DNA from: Candidatus Nomurabacteria bacterium
Lineage (GTDB): Bacteria > Patescibacteriota > Minisyncoccia > Phycocordibacterales > UBA9973
Reading direction: 5' to 3'
Assembly: GCA_026395995.1 (NCBI GenBank)
Contig: JAPLXQ010000013.1
Span: 1-52,041, forward strand
DNA: 52,041 nt
Shown one piece after another: positions 28,401 through 35,684 of the stretch; positions within the stretch are counted from its first letter, which is position 1, and each line of letters opens with the position of its first letter. The position numbers and the translations under genes are program-made. The notes beneath the pieces were generated by a model. That model saw nothing but the letters and a program-made list of their open reading frames with translations, was not told where the DNA came from and did not search any database.

Positions 28401-30406
28401 GTATGTCCACCATCATTCAATACTCCCATTTGTAAATATGCATCATCACCTATTTCAAAAATACTTTTATTGGTGTTAATAGACAAAACACCCCAAGTGA
28501 AATCTTGTTGTGAGACGATTATCGCTTGTGGTGTATTTACTGTTACCTTGAGCGTATATTTTCCAGGTTTAAATTCCCTACCTTTTGTTATTTGGACCTG
28601 CTGTTTATCTATTCCGTTTATGTTTACATTTATTACTCTTGCATTTATATCTGTATCATCCCCATTTAAATCTAAAACTTTTGCTGTAACATCAGGGGTA
28701 TCAGCTAAAGCTTTTTTTGTTTTTAAAAAATCTAAAAATGAAACTGGTGCATCTATTGATTTTATTTCAGTAGTATTTATTGTCTTGTCTTCTTCTTTTT
28801 TTGGTATATCTGGTAAAACTATGATTTGAGAATCTTGTAAATTGTTAGGCAATGCTGTATTCAGAGAATCAGCAGTGGGTTTTACAATATCTTTTATAGA
28901 ATTAATAGTATTATTAGAAGTTGTGTTATCTATAACAGGAGTATCTGTGAGAACTCCAGCTTTATCATCTACCACTTCAGCAGTGCCATTATTTACTAAA
29001 TCTTTAATATCATTAATATTTAAATTTGGAGTATTGATAGTGAAGTTTACATCTTCACTGGAATTAAAATCTTGCTGAGGATTTGAAATAACAATACTAG
29101 AATCTTTTAATTCAACTGTTGGACGATTTAAAATTTCTTTTATATCTTGATATTCGACACTCATTTTCATAGCATCGAGATATATAACAGCGGGAGTATC
29201 ATAAGTCGGTAATGTTTTTATTGAAATTTGAAGATTATCTAAATTTGCCCAAGCATCGAGTGGTATATCAAAAGAAGCATTTTGCCATTGACTACGGCTA
29301 ATAGTTCCAAGACTTTTCCAATCTGTACCATCGAGAGTATATTCTACTTCAGCAAAAGCATCTTGATTTATTTTATCTGAGTTTAATTCAGTTTTCAAAA
29401 GATTGTCTTGATTTATTTTATTTATATCTGATGTTGTATTTGTTGTATCTGTATTTGTTATTGCATCAGGTAAGGTAATTGGTTCAACAACAGGCACAGC
29501 TTCTATAGATGTTGCAGTGGGATCAGAAACTATTACCGGTGCAATATCTGGCGTAGATTGTTCAACTACAGGTGTAGGTGAAGGTTCTGGAGCAGGAGTA
29601 GGAGTAGTATTTTCTTGCGCAAAAACTTTTGTAGAAAAAATATTATACAAAAAAGCTGATACTGGATTATCAGCTGGAGCTGATTCTGGTGCTGGAGCTA
29701 GACTAGGGTCTGGCGCAGGAGCTTGTTCTGCTGGAGCAGAATCTTGTGACGGAACATTCACAGAATTATCAGGATTATTTGGAACTTCTATTAAATTTAT
29801 ATTTGAATTATTATTTGTATCTGTAGTAGAAGAATTATTTGTATCTGTGGAATTAGAATTTGTATCTATAGTATTTATATTTTGTTGATCCGTATTTGAA
29901 ACATTTTCAAATGGTTTTACTTCATTGTGATTTACTGATCCATCATCTACAGACCAAGAAAAAGATAAATGAAAATTTGTTGGTTGTGTGTTATCGAGAA
30001 CTTCCCCTTTGAAACTTCCACAAAAAATAGAACCACTGGATTTATCTAAACGTGCAGAATTAGAAATACTAAAACTTTCTAGAGATGAACCTTCTGGTAA
30101 ATCAGGTTCACCTTGGGCATTTTCTGGATGCTCCCATCCACCGAGACAACTCGTAGGATAAAAATTCGTCACAGATGCATGACCCATAGAAAAAGCACTT
30201 AAAATCGAAAGAGAAATTACTAAAGTTAAAACACCAAAAATAGCTCGACGGTGCTCACGAAATAATTCTTTCATTCTATCAAAATGAATTTCAACAATCG
30301 GTAAATTTTCTTTCAAAATAGGATGATTCTCAATCGTTCTTCGAACGATATCTTGCATAAAAAAATGCTTCGCCTTTTCATCTTTTTTTGGACGCAAAAA
30401 TTTCAT
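22478..30406 (-). CDS. Giant repeat adhesin, 2642 aa
   Basis: The largest gene in the window. A basic cytoplasmic N-terminus (1-53) and one membrane helix (about 55-76) are followed by a globular part, a Pro/Ala/Glu-rich linker (about 230-300) and Ig-like domains (about 560-880). Then come more than 1500 residues of Thr/Gly/Ser/Asn-rich beta-helix-like repeats containing GGLLTLTGGTNATG and TRFTKTSTGTIQLTG. The C-terminal domain (about 2480-2642) ends SDTTPAGNYSTTITYIATGNF-like, similar to the neighbouring 382-residue protein. The protein is anchored by its N-terminus and probably projects far from the cell, as an adhesin or host-contact fibre. DNA repeats of about 951 bp are nearly identical in places. 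Confidence 0.88.
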   Translation of the reverse strand: MKFLRPKKDEKAKHFFMQDIVRRTIENHPILKENLPIVEIHFDRMKELFREHRRAIFGVLTLVISLSILSAFSMGHASVTNFYPTSCLGGWEHPENAQGEPDLPEGSSLESFSISNSARLDKSSGSIFCGSFKGEVLDNTQPTNFHLSFSWSVDDGSVNHNEVKPFENVSNTDQQNINTIDTNSNSTDTNNSSTTDTNNNSNINLIEVPNNPDNSVNVPSQDSAPAEQAPAPDPSLAPAPESAPADNPVSAFLYNIFSTKVFAQENTTPTPAPEPSPTPVVEQSTPDIAPVIVSDPTATSIEAVPVVEPITLPDAITNTDTTNTTSDINKINQDNLLKTELNSDKINQDAFAEVEYTLDGTDWKSLGTISRSQWQNASFDIPLDAWANLDNLQISIKTLPTYDTPAVIYLDAMKMSVEYQDIKEILNRPTVELKDSSIVISNPQQDFNSSEDVNFTINTPNLNINDIKDLVNNGTAEVVDDKAGVLTDTPVIDNTTSNNTINSIKDIVKPTADSLNTALPNNLQDSQIIVLPDIPKKEEDKTINTTEIKSIDAPVSFLDFLKTKKALADTPDVTAKVLDLNGDDTDINARVINVNINGIDKQQVQITKGREFKPGKYTLKVTVNTPQAIIVSQQDFTWGVLSINTNKSIFEIGDDAYLQMGVLNDGGHTICDADLNLSITSPSGSINNFSTGNNSIIRESQCGPDNVISVPDYYAHFNIPNEVGTYKMKLTANTYNGIKTINDTFEVSSNSNISVERIGPTRIWPLANYPMLIKVTANNNWQGTVSEFVPESFDILAPENGENFNSVDTIEDPNNPSLQVKKISWNVNLIAGQTIELGYIFDAPNISPEYYVLGKIQLNNNGNISFEESRNWQIASDAACNATATGTWGGTDTASFTSCTGAATTGTGTGNRPGIADALTINSGVTVTLSASASVGSITMAVATAANGLTISTGATLTVTTSSGGTGAITYTGNTTANAQTITLNGTGSISAVSMVLNVPTSTGGSKFTCAAGSGSLTLSSTLTLTGNSTTTGTNVIAMDTCTLSVGGLLSINGGTNATGVASVTSSTGTITALAGLSFGNTVANTRFTTTGAGIFNLTGTMQGAGIVSFNAGTTVNISGTSAISAAYTFPIVNITSGTTTLGNVGITFSGLVTVSGSLASNGATGTKAFSGGVMVNSGGSFNLSGVATITTFAGTLTASTGATAFNSGTGAVTFTAATTLAGTVAMSFGGAVTINAGVIVTNNNTSATGVTFSTLTITGGAITANTGLSLSTGTVTSTTTTLTIGANQSTGAFSDTITMNGTATLTVGTTATFTIPTTTVAGAKEGIIAASGASGTLTINGTTTINGGATGTQFNGIDLSLGTNAFTSAAVTLTGGAAGTASLTMGTGALTINGNVTFGTAGNISRSVITTGASAITLNNCTLGASGTLSWASATSFTTTGTVALNGAIYTFPMLTVSTGTTTLGGADTISNNLVVSANATLKFGGFGFTVSGTSSISGSVICPAAATCTGAKTFTGAVTINSGGSFNLSTGAPSVVATTIFGSDITMASSAISFNTHTGATTFNATSTLSGPVAMTFGGTVTLGTANAATITNSNTSTVTFGALTLFNGAGGAENVSLSDLSTTTVTGAISFTANNRNFSQTITMNGNANLNAGSLSIPAPSNTGLSTITCNAGTGTFTITGAATITGNSTSTGNSSLAMSSCNLSVGGLLTLTGGTNATGTAGVTSSTGNVTILAGLTFTTANVANTRFTKTSTGTIQLTGTMTGAGIVSINSGATFNTSGIATLSTSTTFPNLNVLDGTTKLGAVAITFTGASNISGSVICIAAASCTGLKTFTGDVTVNAGGLFDLNVGTPTVTPTTSFGGNITNNGTGVLNTGISTSSTTTFTGSPTLSGSMGMTFWTVTVASGLSITNSNTATVTFQGNFILASGSLGISLSDLSTTTVTGTTSFNANSSASNMYITMNGNANLNLAIMNNTAPTGSGNTGIFCNNGTGTMTTTGAVTFIGNSTSTGTMTMTMGSCHSSFGGLLTLTGGTNATGVAALTASTGNITLGAGLTFSGTVADTRFTKTSTGTIQLTGLMAGAGIISINSGATFNTSGTAGFNTAITLPNLNVLDGTTSLGGVAITISGATNVTGSLVGSSSSNPKTFSGLVTVNAASSFDLSGGALYTVVNNFNAGITMNGTSFNTSAGATTITASQNLSGSGPIIFGGAVTISSGFTLTNNNTGTVDFNSTITGGNGSSNFATGLNSNTNFASTVMATGILTPGTVVNTVAYDGGTQTIKIPTTNPYYNLSVTAAGVKSLAAITTVTGTTNISAGTLDTTLASHYNLTTGNMTIGVGGTFLPQASTVTVTGNWSNSGTFTAGTSTVLMNGGNTATVSGTTTFNNFTITHTGAKEVDFQTAGSPVFHVTGIFTVTGSLGNLITLRSDATPTKWTIDPTGTANADYLDVMDGGCFSGAITINTSNLTNSGNNDACWLPTAITFSFSNDNSNIGFGTLSSSNICYANATGGSVGSDVVAHSLNIITNAAYGYTLTYFGNTLTSGGNTISPAVNISAGSIGQSEFALSGTMITSGTGAMYANYNHATPKWSFVSGTTTPIASSSGPVTSDTVEMHYLANISDTTPAGNYSTTITYIATGNF
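24114..25285 (-). repeat. ~951-bp tandem DNA repeat inside the giant adhesin gene
   Basis: A 39-base block at 24171-24209 recurs identically at 25122-25160, and flanking blocks (24120 vs 25071; 24291 vs 25245) recur at offsets of 951-954. A more diverged third copy lies near 27100-27280. This is recent internal duplication of a roughly 317-residue module. Confidence 0.85.
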
Positions 30407-30457
30407 AATATAATATATATTATATCAGTTTAATTAATAAAATAGAAATATTTTTAT

Positions 30458-31204
30458 TTAGTTTAATGCATCAGGATGCCTATCGCTCCAAGCGTAAAGG
30501 GCAATAGCAGTAGAAACTGCGGCATTCATTGATTCACATTGTTTATGCATAGGAATTCGGAGCATTACATCACAGTGTTCACGAGTTTTTTCTCTAATTC
30601 CACGAGCTTCATTCCCTATTATAAAAACAGTTGGTGTTTCGAATTTTTCGTCATTGAGTATTTGTTTTGATTCTCCATCTAAACCATAAATCCAGAAGCC
30701 TTTTTCTTTTAAATCTTTAATCAAATTATTTATATTTCCTATTTGAATCAGTGGTACACGAAAAGCCATTCCAGCGGAAACTTTTACTACTGCACCTGTG
30801 ACTGGAGCTTGGTTATGTTCAGGAATAAAAATACCAGCGATACCCATCGCAGCAGAAGTACGAATTATTGATCCGACGTTTTGTGGATCTTGAAGTTCTC
30901 CTAAAATCACTAGGCAAGTGTCCGGAGTTATTTTTAAATTCTTTATAAAATTATCATAATTCAAAACCAAACGATCAACAGAGAGTAAGCCGATAATCCC
31001 TTGATGTTTTGCATCACGGTCGAGTCCTCCTGTCTCAGAGCCATTGAATTTAGCGACAGACACGCCAGATTTATTCACTAAAGCCATTAATTCAGCATCG
31101 TCTTGATTCGCCAAAAAAACCTTTTTCAAACTTTCAGGTTTATTCGCGAGTGCCTCCATTACTGCATGCTTACCATATATATAGATTTTCTCTTCTTTAG
31201 CCAT
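30458..31204 (-). CDS. rlmB: 23S rRNA (guanosine-2'-O-)-methyltransferase, RlmB/SpoU family
   Basis: SAM-dependent 2'-O-ribose methyltransferase with the SPOUT trefoil knot; RlmB modifies G2251 in the 23S P-loop. 248 residues. An N-terminal substrate-binding part (IYIYGKHAVMEAL) is followed by motif 1 (ELQDPQNVGSIIRTSAAMGI), motif 2 (FIIGNEARGIRE) and motif 3 (IPMHKQCESMNAAVSTAIALYAW). Motif 3 has QCESMN where LxSLNVS is common, a modest variant. TATAGT lies exactly 6 bases before the ATG, so it is leaderless. Confidence 0.92.
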   Translation of the reverse strand: MAKEEKIYIYGKHAVMEALANKPESLKKVFLANQDDAELMALVNKSGVSVAKFNGSETGGLDRDAKHQGIIGLLSVDRLVLNYDNFIKNLKITPDTCLVILGELQDPQNVGSIIRTSAAMGIAGIFIPEHNQAPVTGAVVKVSAGMAFRVPLIQIGNINNLIKDLKEKGFWIYGLDGESKQILNDEKFETPTVFIIGNEARGIREKTREHCDVMLRIPMHKQCESMNAAVSTAIALYAWSDRHPDALN

Positions 31205-31264
31205 TTGGCTACTATAACACTTTTTACGAATTTTGGAAATAAAATGAATTGAAAATAGCTTTAT

Positions 31265-31795
31265 TTAATCAATTTGATAAACCCAGCCCGGTTGCCATTT
31301 GAATTTAGCAGTAGTCAATGACTCGAGTGATTCTCCATTGATAAAATGGTCTAAGCCATATTGAGTCGCTCGATGACCGATAACCATAACTTTTTTATTA
31401 TTATAATTCTTTTTTAAATCATCAATAAAACTTTTCATCCGAATGTTTGTTTGCGTGTAACTTTCACCATTTGGAAATGGAATTTCGATTCTATTTGGTC
31501 TTTCATTATCAATTTCTTCACTTGGGTGTCCAGTCAAATCTCCATAATCACATTCCCGAAGTCGAGCATCTTTTATAATAGGAAATTTATTTCCAAAAGC
31601 TATTTCTGCACTCTTATATGCTCGTTGTAAATCAGAACAAAAGATTACATCAAAATGATCATCTTTGTGGCGTTCACCCATATCTTTTGCTTGTTGCATG
31701 CCCAGTGGAGACAAAGCAATATCATTATAACCTGAAGCTATTTTTGCTTCATTATCAAGCGTTGTAGAGTGCCCTTCAAAAATTATTTTTATCAT
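31265..31795 (-). CDS. Histidine phosphatase family protein with altered RHG motif
   Basis: A 176-residue phosphoglycerate-mutase-like protein. The usual N-terminal RHG is replaced by GHS in IFEGHSTTLDNEA, keeping the catalytic His but losing the adjacent Arg. Other landmarks are intact: LSPLGMQQAKDMG, IFCSDLQRAYKSAEI, LRECDYGDLTGHP and the C-terminal VIGHRATQYGLDHF. It could be a variant phosphatase or a binding protein. TATAAT (31807-31802) lies exactly 6 bases before the ATG. Confidence 0.85.
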   Translation of the reverse strand: MIKIIFEGHSTTLDNEAKIASGYNDIALSPLGMQQAKDMGERHKDDHFDVIFCSDLQRAYKSAEIAFGNKFPIIKDARLRECDYGDLTGHPSEEIDNERPNRIEIPFPNGESYTQTNIRMKSFIDDLKKNYNNKKVMVIGHRATQYGLDHFINGESLESLTTAKFKWQPGWVYQID

Positions 31796-31816
31796 AAGAT
31801 TATTATATTAAAAAAA

Positions 31817-31891
31817 TTAAACGAGCCATTTGTATGGCTTTAAAAGACTGAAAAGATTTGGTTTTACTTTTTTATCTCCTTTTGGGTTCAT
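31817..31891 (-). pseudogene. Possible relic of an ABC transporter N-terminus, 24 codons
   Basis: A short frame starting ATG and ending TAA encodes MNPKGDKKVKPNLFSLLKPY plus four residues. The FSLLKPYKW phrase is typical of the first residues of ABC exporter (permease-ATPase) proteins, just before TM1. Nothing downstream continues the protein. A TATAAT about 30 bases upstream could still drive it. It may be a truncated relic or a short independent peptide. Confidence 0.35.
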
Positions 31892-31955
31892 TTTTGTATA
31901 TATCTAAATAACCAGCATATTATAGCATTTTTGCGAGGTTTTGGAATTGAGAAAA

Positions 31956-33632
31956 TTATTTTTCTTCTACATTAATTCCATAGGAAATAACTCTTTCTAA
32001 ATTCATCGGTGATTCTTTTGCTATAATTTTTAATGCGCCTTCTGCATTATTACTTATAATTTGCATATTTTCATCTGAAGGATTATATGTACCAAACTTG
32101 AGAGTCTGACTAACAACTATTCTTAAAGAATCTCCTTTTATTTTTTTAAAAAGATTATAATATTCACTAACTGATATTTTGGCTAATGTTTCGATGTCTT
32201 CGTGATTCCAACTATTTGTTCTTGCGATATTAATTATAATTTCTTCAGGTTGTCTTGTATCTTTAAATGTTGCAAGTTTATTAACAAAAAATTTTTTAAA
32301 ATTTACATCATTAATGTTTAAAAACATTGAGCGACCTGGATCGTAAAATTTTTGATCTTCATTATTTCTTTCACTCATATATAGTGCAATCAACTTATCA
32401 GCTTCTGCATTTTTATTAAACTTACGGAAAAAAACTATTATATAATCTGCATTCATTGGACTCATTGATTTAACATTTTTTTCAAATGATTTATATAAAC
32501 CATCTAAAACTTCACTATCATTCTTATCAAAAGAATTATGATATTTTTTCCATGCATCATGAACTGAATTATCTCTATCTTCTAATTCATATCTTTTATC
32601 AGCTTCTTGAGAATTTTTTTCTATTGCATCAGAATCAAAATATCCATCTTGAATAGCTTTCAATAAAAGAGCATCAAATTCATCAAAACTACTAAAATTT
32701 ATTTTATTTATAATTAATCGCCATTCTTTCTCTTTTTCTCCTTCTTTATTTTTATCATCAAAAAGATCTCCATATCTAAGAAAACTTTTTATAAAATCCA
32801 AAGAAGGGGCTATGGTAGGTTGATAAATTGCCCATCCTAAAAGGGTAACTGATACTATCGCAGATTCAAAAATTCTTTCATCATGAGAAATTAAAAGTTT
32901 TTCTAGTTTTTTTAGTAAAGCTTCAATTTTTCTAATAACTCTTATATTAACTATACCTAAGCTAATACAAGTTTCTGAGAACTTTTTATTAAAAGAAGTA
33001 CTTTTATCTATACCTATTTCTGCTGATTCAATAGGAGTTGGTTCAAAATGCATTTCAACATCAATCACCTTTTCTAGTTGGTTTTTAAAATCATCATTTT
33101 TATCATTTTTGATAAGTTGCTCATCGTTCAAAAGAAGCACTACTTTACAATTTCTTTCATTTTTTAAAAACGATATAAAACCAAGAACTTCTTTAGTAGA
33201 TAAACCTTCTCCCCTACGCTCTAAATCATCAATACAAATTATTTGTCCTCTAACAGCAAGGAAAAGTTCAGGTAAATAATCTTTTATTTTAGGAATATAT
33301 TGAAAAAATTTTGATAACCAACGAACATTTTTTTCAAGAGAATAAATACTATCTTGGACTGTTTTAATACTAGGTCCAGTATCAATCTGACCAACATTTA
33401 CAGTACTTTCAAAAATAGCAGTTTTAACTTTTTCAATTGTATTTACTCCGAACAAACTTACATAAGAATATCTTTTAAGAGAAATGCCATTTTTTAATTT
33501 TGATTCTTTTTTTAAATATTCTTTCCAAGCAAATGTTTTTCCAACACCCCATTTACCCATTATACAAATTACTTCTGGATCAGGACTTTTTAAAAAACGT
33601 TTAATTTCTTCAGATACTAATTTAATTGACAT
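31956..33632 (-). CDS. KAP-family P-loop NTPase
   Basis: A 558-residue STAND/KAP-type NTPase. Walker A is GKWGVGKT (26-33), Walker B with the KAP acidic stretch is IICIDDLERRGEG (130-142), and KVVLLLNDEQL follows as the sensor-1 strand. The C-terminal ~300 residues are helical and unrecognised. No transmembrane insertion is visible, unlike classical KAP proteins. KAP NTPases occur in phage-exclusion and signalling systems; a defence role here is only a possibility. It starts 5 bases after the Nudix gene, so the two are probably co-translated. Confidence 0.82.
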   Translation of the reverse strand: MSIKLVSEEIKRFLKSPDPEVICIMGKWGVGKTFAWKEYLKKESKLKNGISLKRYSYVSLFGVNTIEKVKTAIFESTVNVGQIDTGPSIKTVQDSIYSLEKNVRWLSKFFQYIPKIKDYLPELFLAVRGQIICIDDLERRGEGLSTKEVLGFISFLKNERNCKVVLLLNDEQLIKNDKNDDFKNQLEKVIDVEMHFEPTPIESAEIGIDKSTSFNKKFSETCISLGIVNIRVIRKIEALLKKLEKLLISHDERIFESAIVSVTLLGWAIYQPTIAPSLDFIKSFLRYGDLFDDKNKEGEKEKEWRLIINKINFSSFDEFDALLLKAIQDGYFDSDAIEKNSQEADKRYELEDRDNSVHDAWKKYHNSFDKNDSEVLDGLYKSFEKNVKSMSPMNADYIIVFFRKFNKNAEADKLIALYMSERNNEDQKFYDPGRSMFLNINDVNFKKFFVNKLATFKDTRQPEEIIINIARTNSWNHEDIETLAKISVSEYYNLFKKIKGDSLRIVVSQTLKFGTYNPSDENMQIISNNAEGALKIIAKESPMNLERVISYGINVEEK

Positions 33633-33637
33633 ATTGG

Positions 33638-34051
33638 TTAAATTTGTTTATTTTTTAAAATTTCGGCTAATTCTTTTACATTCCTAAAAGCATTTATGGA
33701 TTCCACTTCTTCTGGTGATACGAATTTAATTTCTAAACATTCTTCTGAAGGAGTAAAATTTAAATCTTTAACTTTTGTTTCAAGTACGATATTTACACTT
33801 CTCTTACCTTTCATATTTTCTCCAACTAAAAAATAAGATGGATTTTGTTTAATTTCCACTACTTCTAATCCCATTTCTTCTTTGAGCTCACGCCTAAGGC
33901 AGTCCCCGGGTCTTTCAGGCCAATCGAGTCCTCCACCAGGTAATTCCCACCACCCGCTATCTTCAAGGATAACGAGGAACTTGTCACGACTCTCATTTAA
34001 AATAAGCGCCTTGATACTCACTCTGTAAAATGTTTTTGGGATTTCATCCAT
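33638..34051 (-). CDS. Nudix hydrolase
   Basis: A 137-residue Nudix enzyme that hydrolyses nucleoside diphosphates linked to another moiety. The Nudix box is complete: GGLDWPE, seven residues, then RELKEEMGL (about 40-62). The flanking fold is standard, with KFLVILEDSGWWELPGGG before it. Substrate cannot be read from the sequence. TATAAT (34063-34058) is exactly 6 bases before the ATG, so it is leaderless. The KAP NTPase follows by 5 bases. Confidence 0.92.
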   Translation of the reverse strand: MDEIPKTFYRVSIKALILNESRDKFLVILEDSGWWELPGGGLDWPERPGDCLRRELKEEMGLEVVEIKQNPSYFLVGENMKGKRSVNIVLETKVKDLNFTPSEECLEIKFVSPEEVESINAFRNVKELAEILKNKQI

Positions 34052-34077
34052 GGATTGATTATAACATGTAACTCTAA

Positions 34078-34593
34078 CTAGATTTGTTTATAAACTTCTT
34101 CTACTGTTTCTTCTAAAGTGAGATTGCTAGAATCTATTATTTTACAGTTTAACTCATCTTTCTTTTCTGAAAAAGTTTTATGCAAATCTTGAGTTCTTTT
34201 ACGAAGATCTTCATTATCCCCTCTTTCATCAAAACGTTTTAATAAAGATTCAAGCGATGGTAGGAGAAGAAATGTTTTGAAATTGTCGTCTTTAAAATAT
34301 TCAGAATATTGTCCAAGTAATTTTCTTCCAACTACATCATCAATAAAAACACTAAAACCTTTTTCTAGTAAATTATGAGCCATATCACAGGTATTTTTTG
34401 CACTGAGAGAAAGCTGCAATTCTACTTCGTTATTATAAGGATAGGGTCTAACCTGTCCTCCTATAACCATTGCACGAAGTTTATCTACTTCTATTACAGC
34501 ACTTCGTTCAAATTTATTGGCTAATGCTTTTGTCACTGATGATTTCCCCGCCCCTGCCGGACCAGTGATTAAACAAATAAAATTTTCTTTCAT
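34078..34593 (-). CDS. Zeta-like/adenylylsulfate-kinase-like P-loop kinase
   Basis: A 171-residue AAA-33/zeta-like kinase. Walker A is GPAGAGKS (11-18) and the acidic substrate motif is VIEVDKLR (near 34-41); FIDDVVGRK and a helical lid with ERGDNEDLRKR follow. Substrate unknown; such kinases act on nucleosides, sugars or antibiotics. The start at 34593 is chosen because TATAAT (34605-34600) is exactly 6 bases upstream; the 30-codon extension in the same frame would lie over the promoter and the terminator of the upstream gene. Stop codon TAG. Confidence 0.85.
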   Translation of the reverse strand: MKENFICLITGPAGAGKSSVTKALANKFERSAVIEVDKLRAMVIGGQVRPYPYNNEVELQLSLSAKNTCDMAHNLLEKGFSVFIDDVVGRKLLGQYSEYFKDDNFKTFLLLPSLESLLKRFDERGDNEDLRKRTQDLHKTFSEKKDELNCKIIDSSNLTLEETVEEVYKQI

Positions 34594-34656
34594 AGTTTTA
34601 TTATAACAGATTTTAATGGGAGAGATAAGAAATCGTTTTAATTTAAAAAAATAAAA

Positions 34657-34680
34657 AGGCTGTTTCTTACGCAACAGCCT
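34657..34680 (-). terminator. Terminator of the 199-aa gene
   Basis: AGGCTGTT/AACAGCCT stem, 8-base loop, followed on the minus strand by T5-A-T7. Confidence 0.88.
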
Positions 34681-34697
34681 CAAATGTTTAAACTTTA

Positions 34698-35297
34698 TTA
34701 CTTTAGACTTTTGTTTTTTATGATTCTTAAAATGTCCTTTATTTCTAATCCAGAAATAATATCAGGATTAATTTCAAGAAAAATATCACCGGACTGAAAC
34801 TTTTGAAATTCAGTAGGGCTGATAATTTTAAAACCTAAATCTTGAAGCATTTTGAGTACAGATGTTATCTGCCCTTCAGCTTCTGGTCCCACAAGGTCGA
34901 GAATTTGGCTTTCAAGCCCTGGTAACTTTGTTTCCTTTTTTACAACAACATTTCTCTTTTGAGAATAAACTATTTTTTTATCAATATTTTTATTTTCAAA
35001 AACTAATTTATCGGATGAAGTATCTTCTTTTTCATCGTTAGTCATAAAGCCTAATGCATAATAACCAGGAACTGCGTTCATTGCCAATTTCAAATTATAG
35101 ATTTTCATAAATTCAGCTTTTTCTACATCTTTCTCAATGCGTTCTTTTATGGCTTCGACTTGATATGCCACAAACAAAATAACAAATGACTCACCAGTAC
35201 CAGGAAGAGTATTACAATTATCTTTCTTTAAGAATTCATGGCACCAGCCTTGTAACCTTGTTACCAAACTAGGATCTTTAATAAGTTTATTTCCCAT
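34698..35297 (-). CDS. Unknown protein, 199 aa
   Basis: Not recognised. A helical N-terminal half (LQGWCHEFLKKDN, VEAIKERIEKDVEKAEFMKI) is followed by a charged linker (about 110-140) and a C-terminal half with two helix-strand units (ITSVLKMLQDLGFKIISPTEF, LEIKDILRIIKNKSLK). No membrane segment. The gene is monocistronic, ends with a clear terminator, and lies upstream of the tRNA-Gln region on the opposite strand. I see no clear -10 close to the ATG. Confidence 0.65.
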   Translation of the reverse strand: MGNKLIKDPSLVTRLQGWCHEFLKKDNCNTLPGTGESFVILFVAYQVEAIKERIEKDVEKAEFMKIYNLKLAMNAVPGYYALGFMTNDEKEDTSSDKLVFENKNIDKKIVYSQKRNVVVKKETKLPGLESQILDLVGPEAEGQITSVLKMLQDLGFKIISPTEFQKFQSGDIFLEINPDIISGLEIKDILRIIKNKSLK

Positions 35298-35457
35298 TAT
35301 TTTTTATTTTCAAGATTAATACTATGTTTTTATCAAATTACCATATTAGAAAAAAATAGTCAATTTATACAAATATAATTAAGAAATAACTAAAAAAGTT
35401 TTTTTAGTTGAAAAAATGTTGTTTTTGTTATAGAATAGCTGAGTTATTGTTTTATAT

Positions 35458-35528
35458 TGGGAGATCGTCTAACGGTAGGACAGAGGCCTTTGAAGCCTTT
35501 AATTGGGGTTCGATTCCCTATCTCCCAG
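35458..35528 (+). tRNA. tRNA-Gln (anticodon TTG)
   Basis: Full cloverleaf: acceptor TGGGAGA/TCTCCCA, D-stem GTC/GAC with an AACGGT loop, anticodon arm GAGGC-CTTTGAA-GCCTT with TTG at 34-36, T-arm TGGGG-TTCGATT-CCCTA, discriminator G. CCA is not encoded (GCAA follows). As in E. coli tRNA-Gln, the acceptor begins with a T-A pair. Confidence 0.95.
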
Positions 35529-35655
35529 CAATTGACTTTTCTATTTAAATATGTTAATTTAAAACTAATTTCGTACTTTGAAAATAGATTTTTTGTTGTT
35601 GATTTTTGTGTTTCCCCTGCTTCTTCTTAGAGGTAGAGGAAACATAAATAATCAA
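35521..35655 (+). repeat. Cassette leader 1: tRNA tail, promoter and hairpin leader
   Basis: The tRNA 3' tail TCTCCCAGC and ATTG are followed by a promoter (TTGACT 35532-35537, 17 bases, TAATTT 35555-35560). A ~90-base leader follows that recurs at 36869 with about 90% identity. It holds the hairpin GTGTTTCC (35608-35615)/GGAAACAT (35638-35645). Function unknown. Confidence 0.85.
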
Positions 35656-35684
35656 TAGTAAATAAACCTCAAATAAATAAACAA

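Noticed and set aside
23223..29888. Many long Val/Pro-rich plus-strand frames opposite the giant adhesin
   Set aside because: They are antisense shadows of Thr/Gly/Ser/Asn-rich codons, with no starts, promoters or family pattern.
34594..34683. 30-residue extension of the zeta-like kinase
   Set aside because: It would cover the upstream gene's terminator and this gene's own -10; the internal ATG fits a leaderless start.
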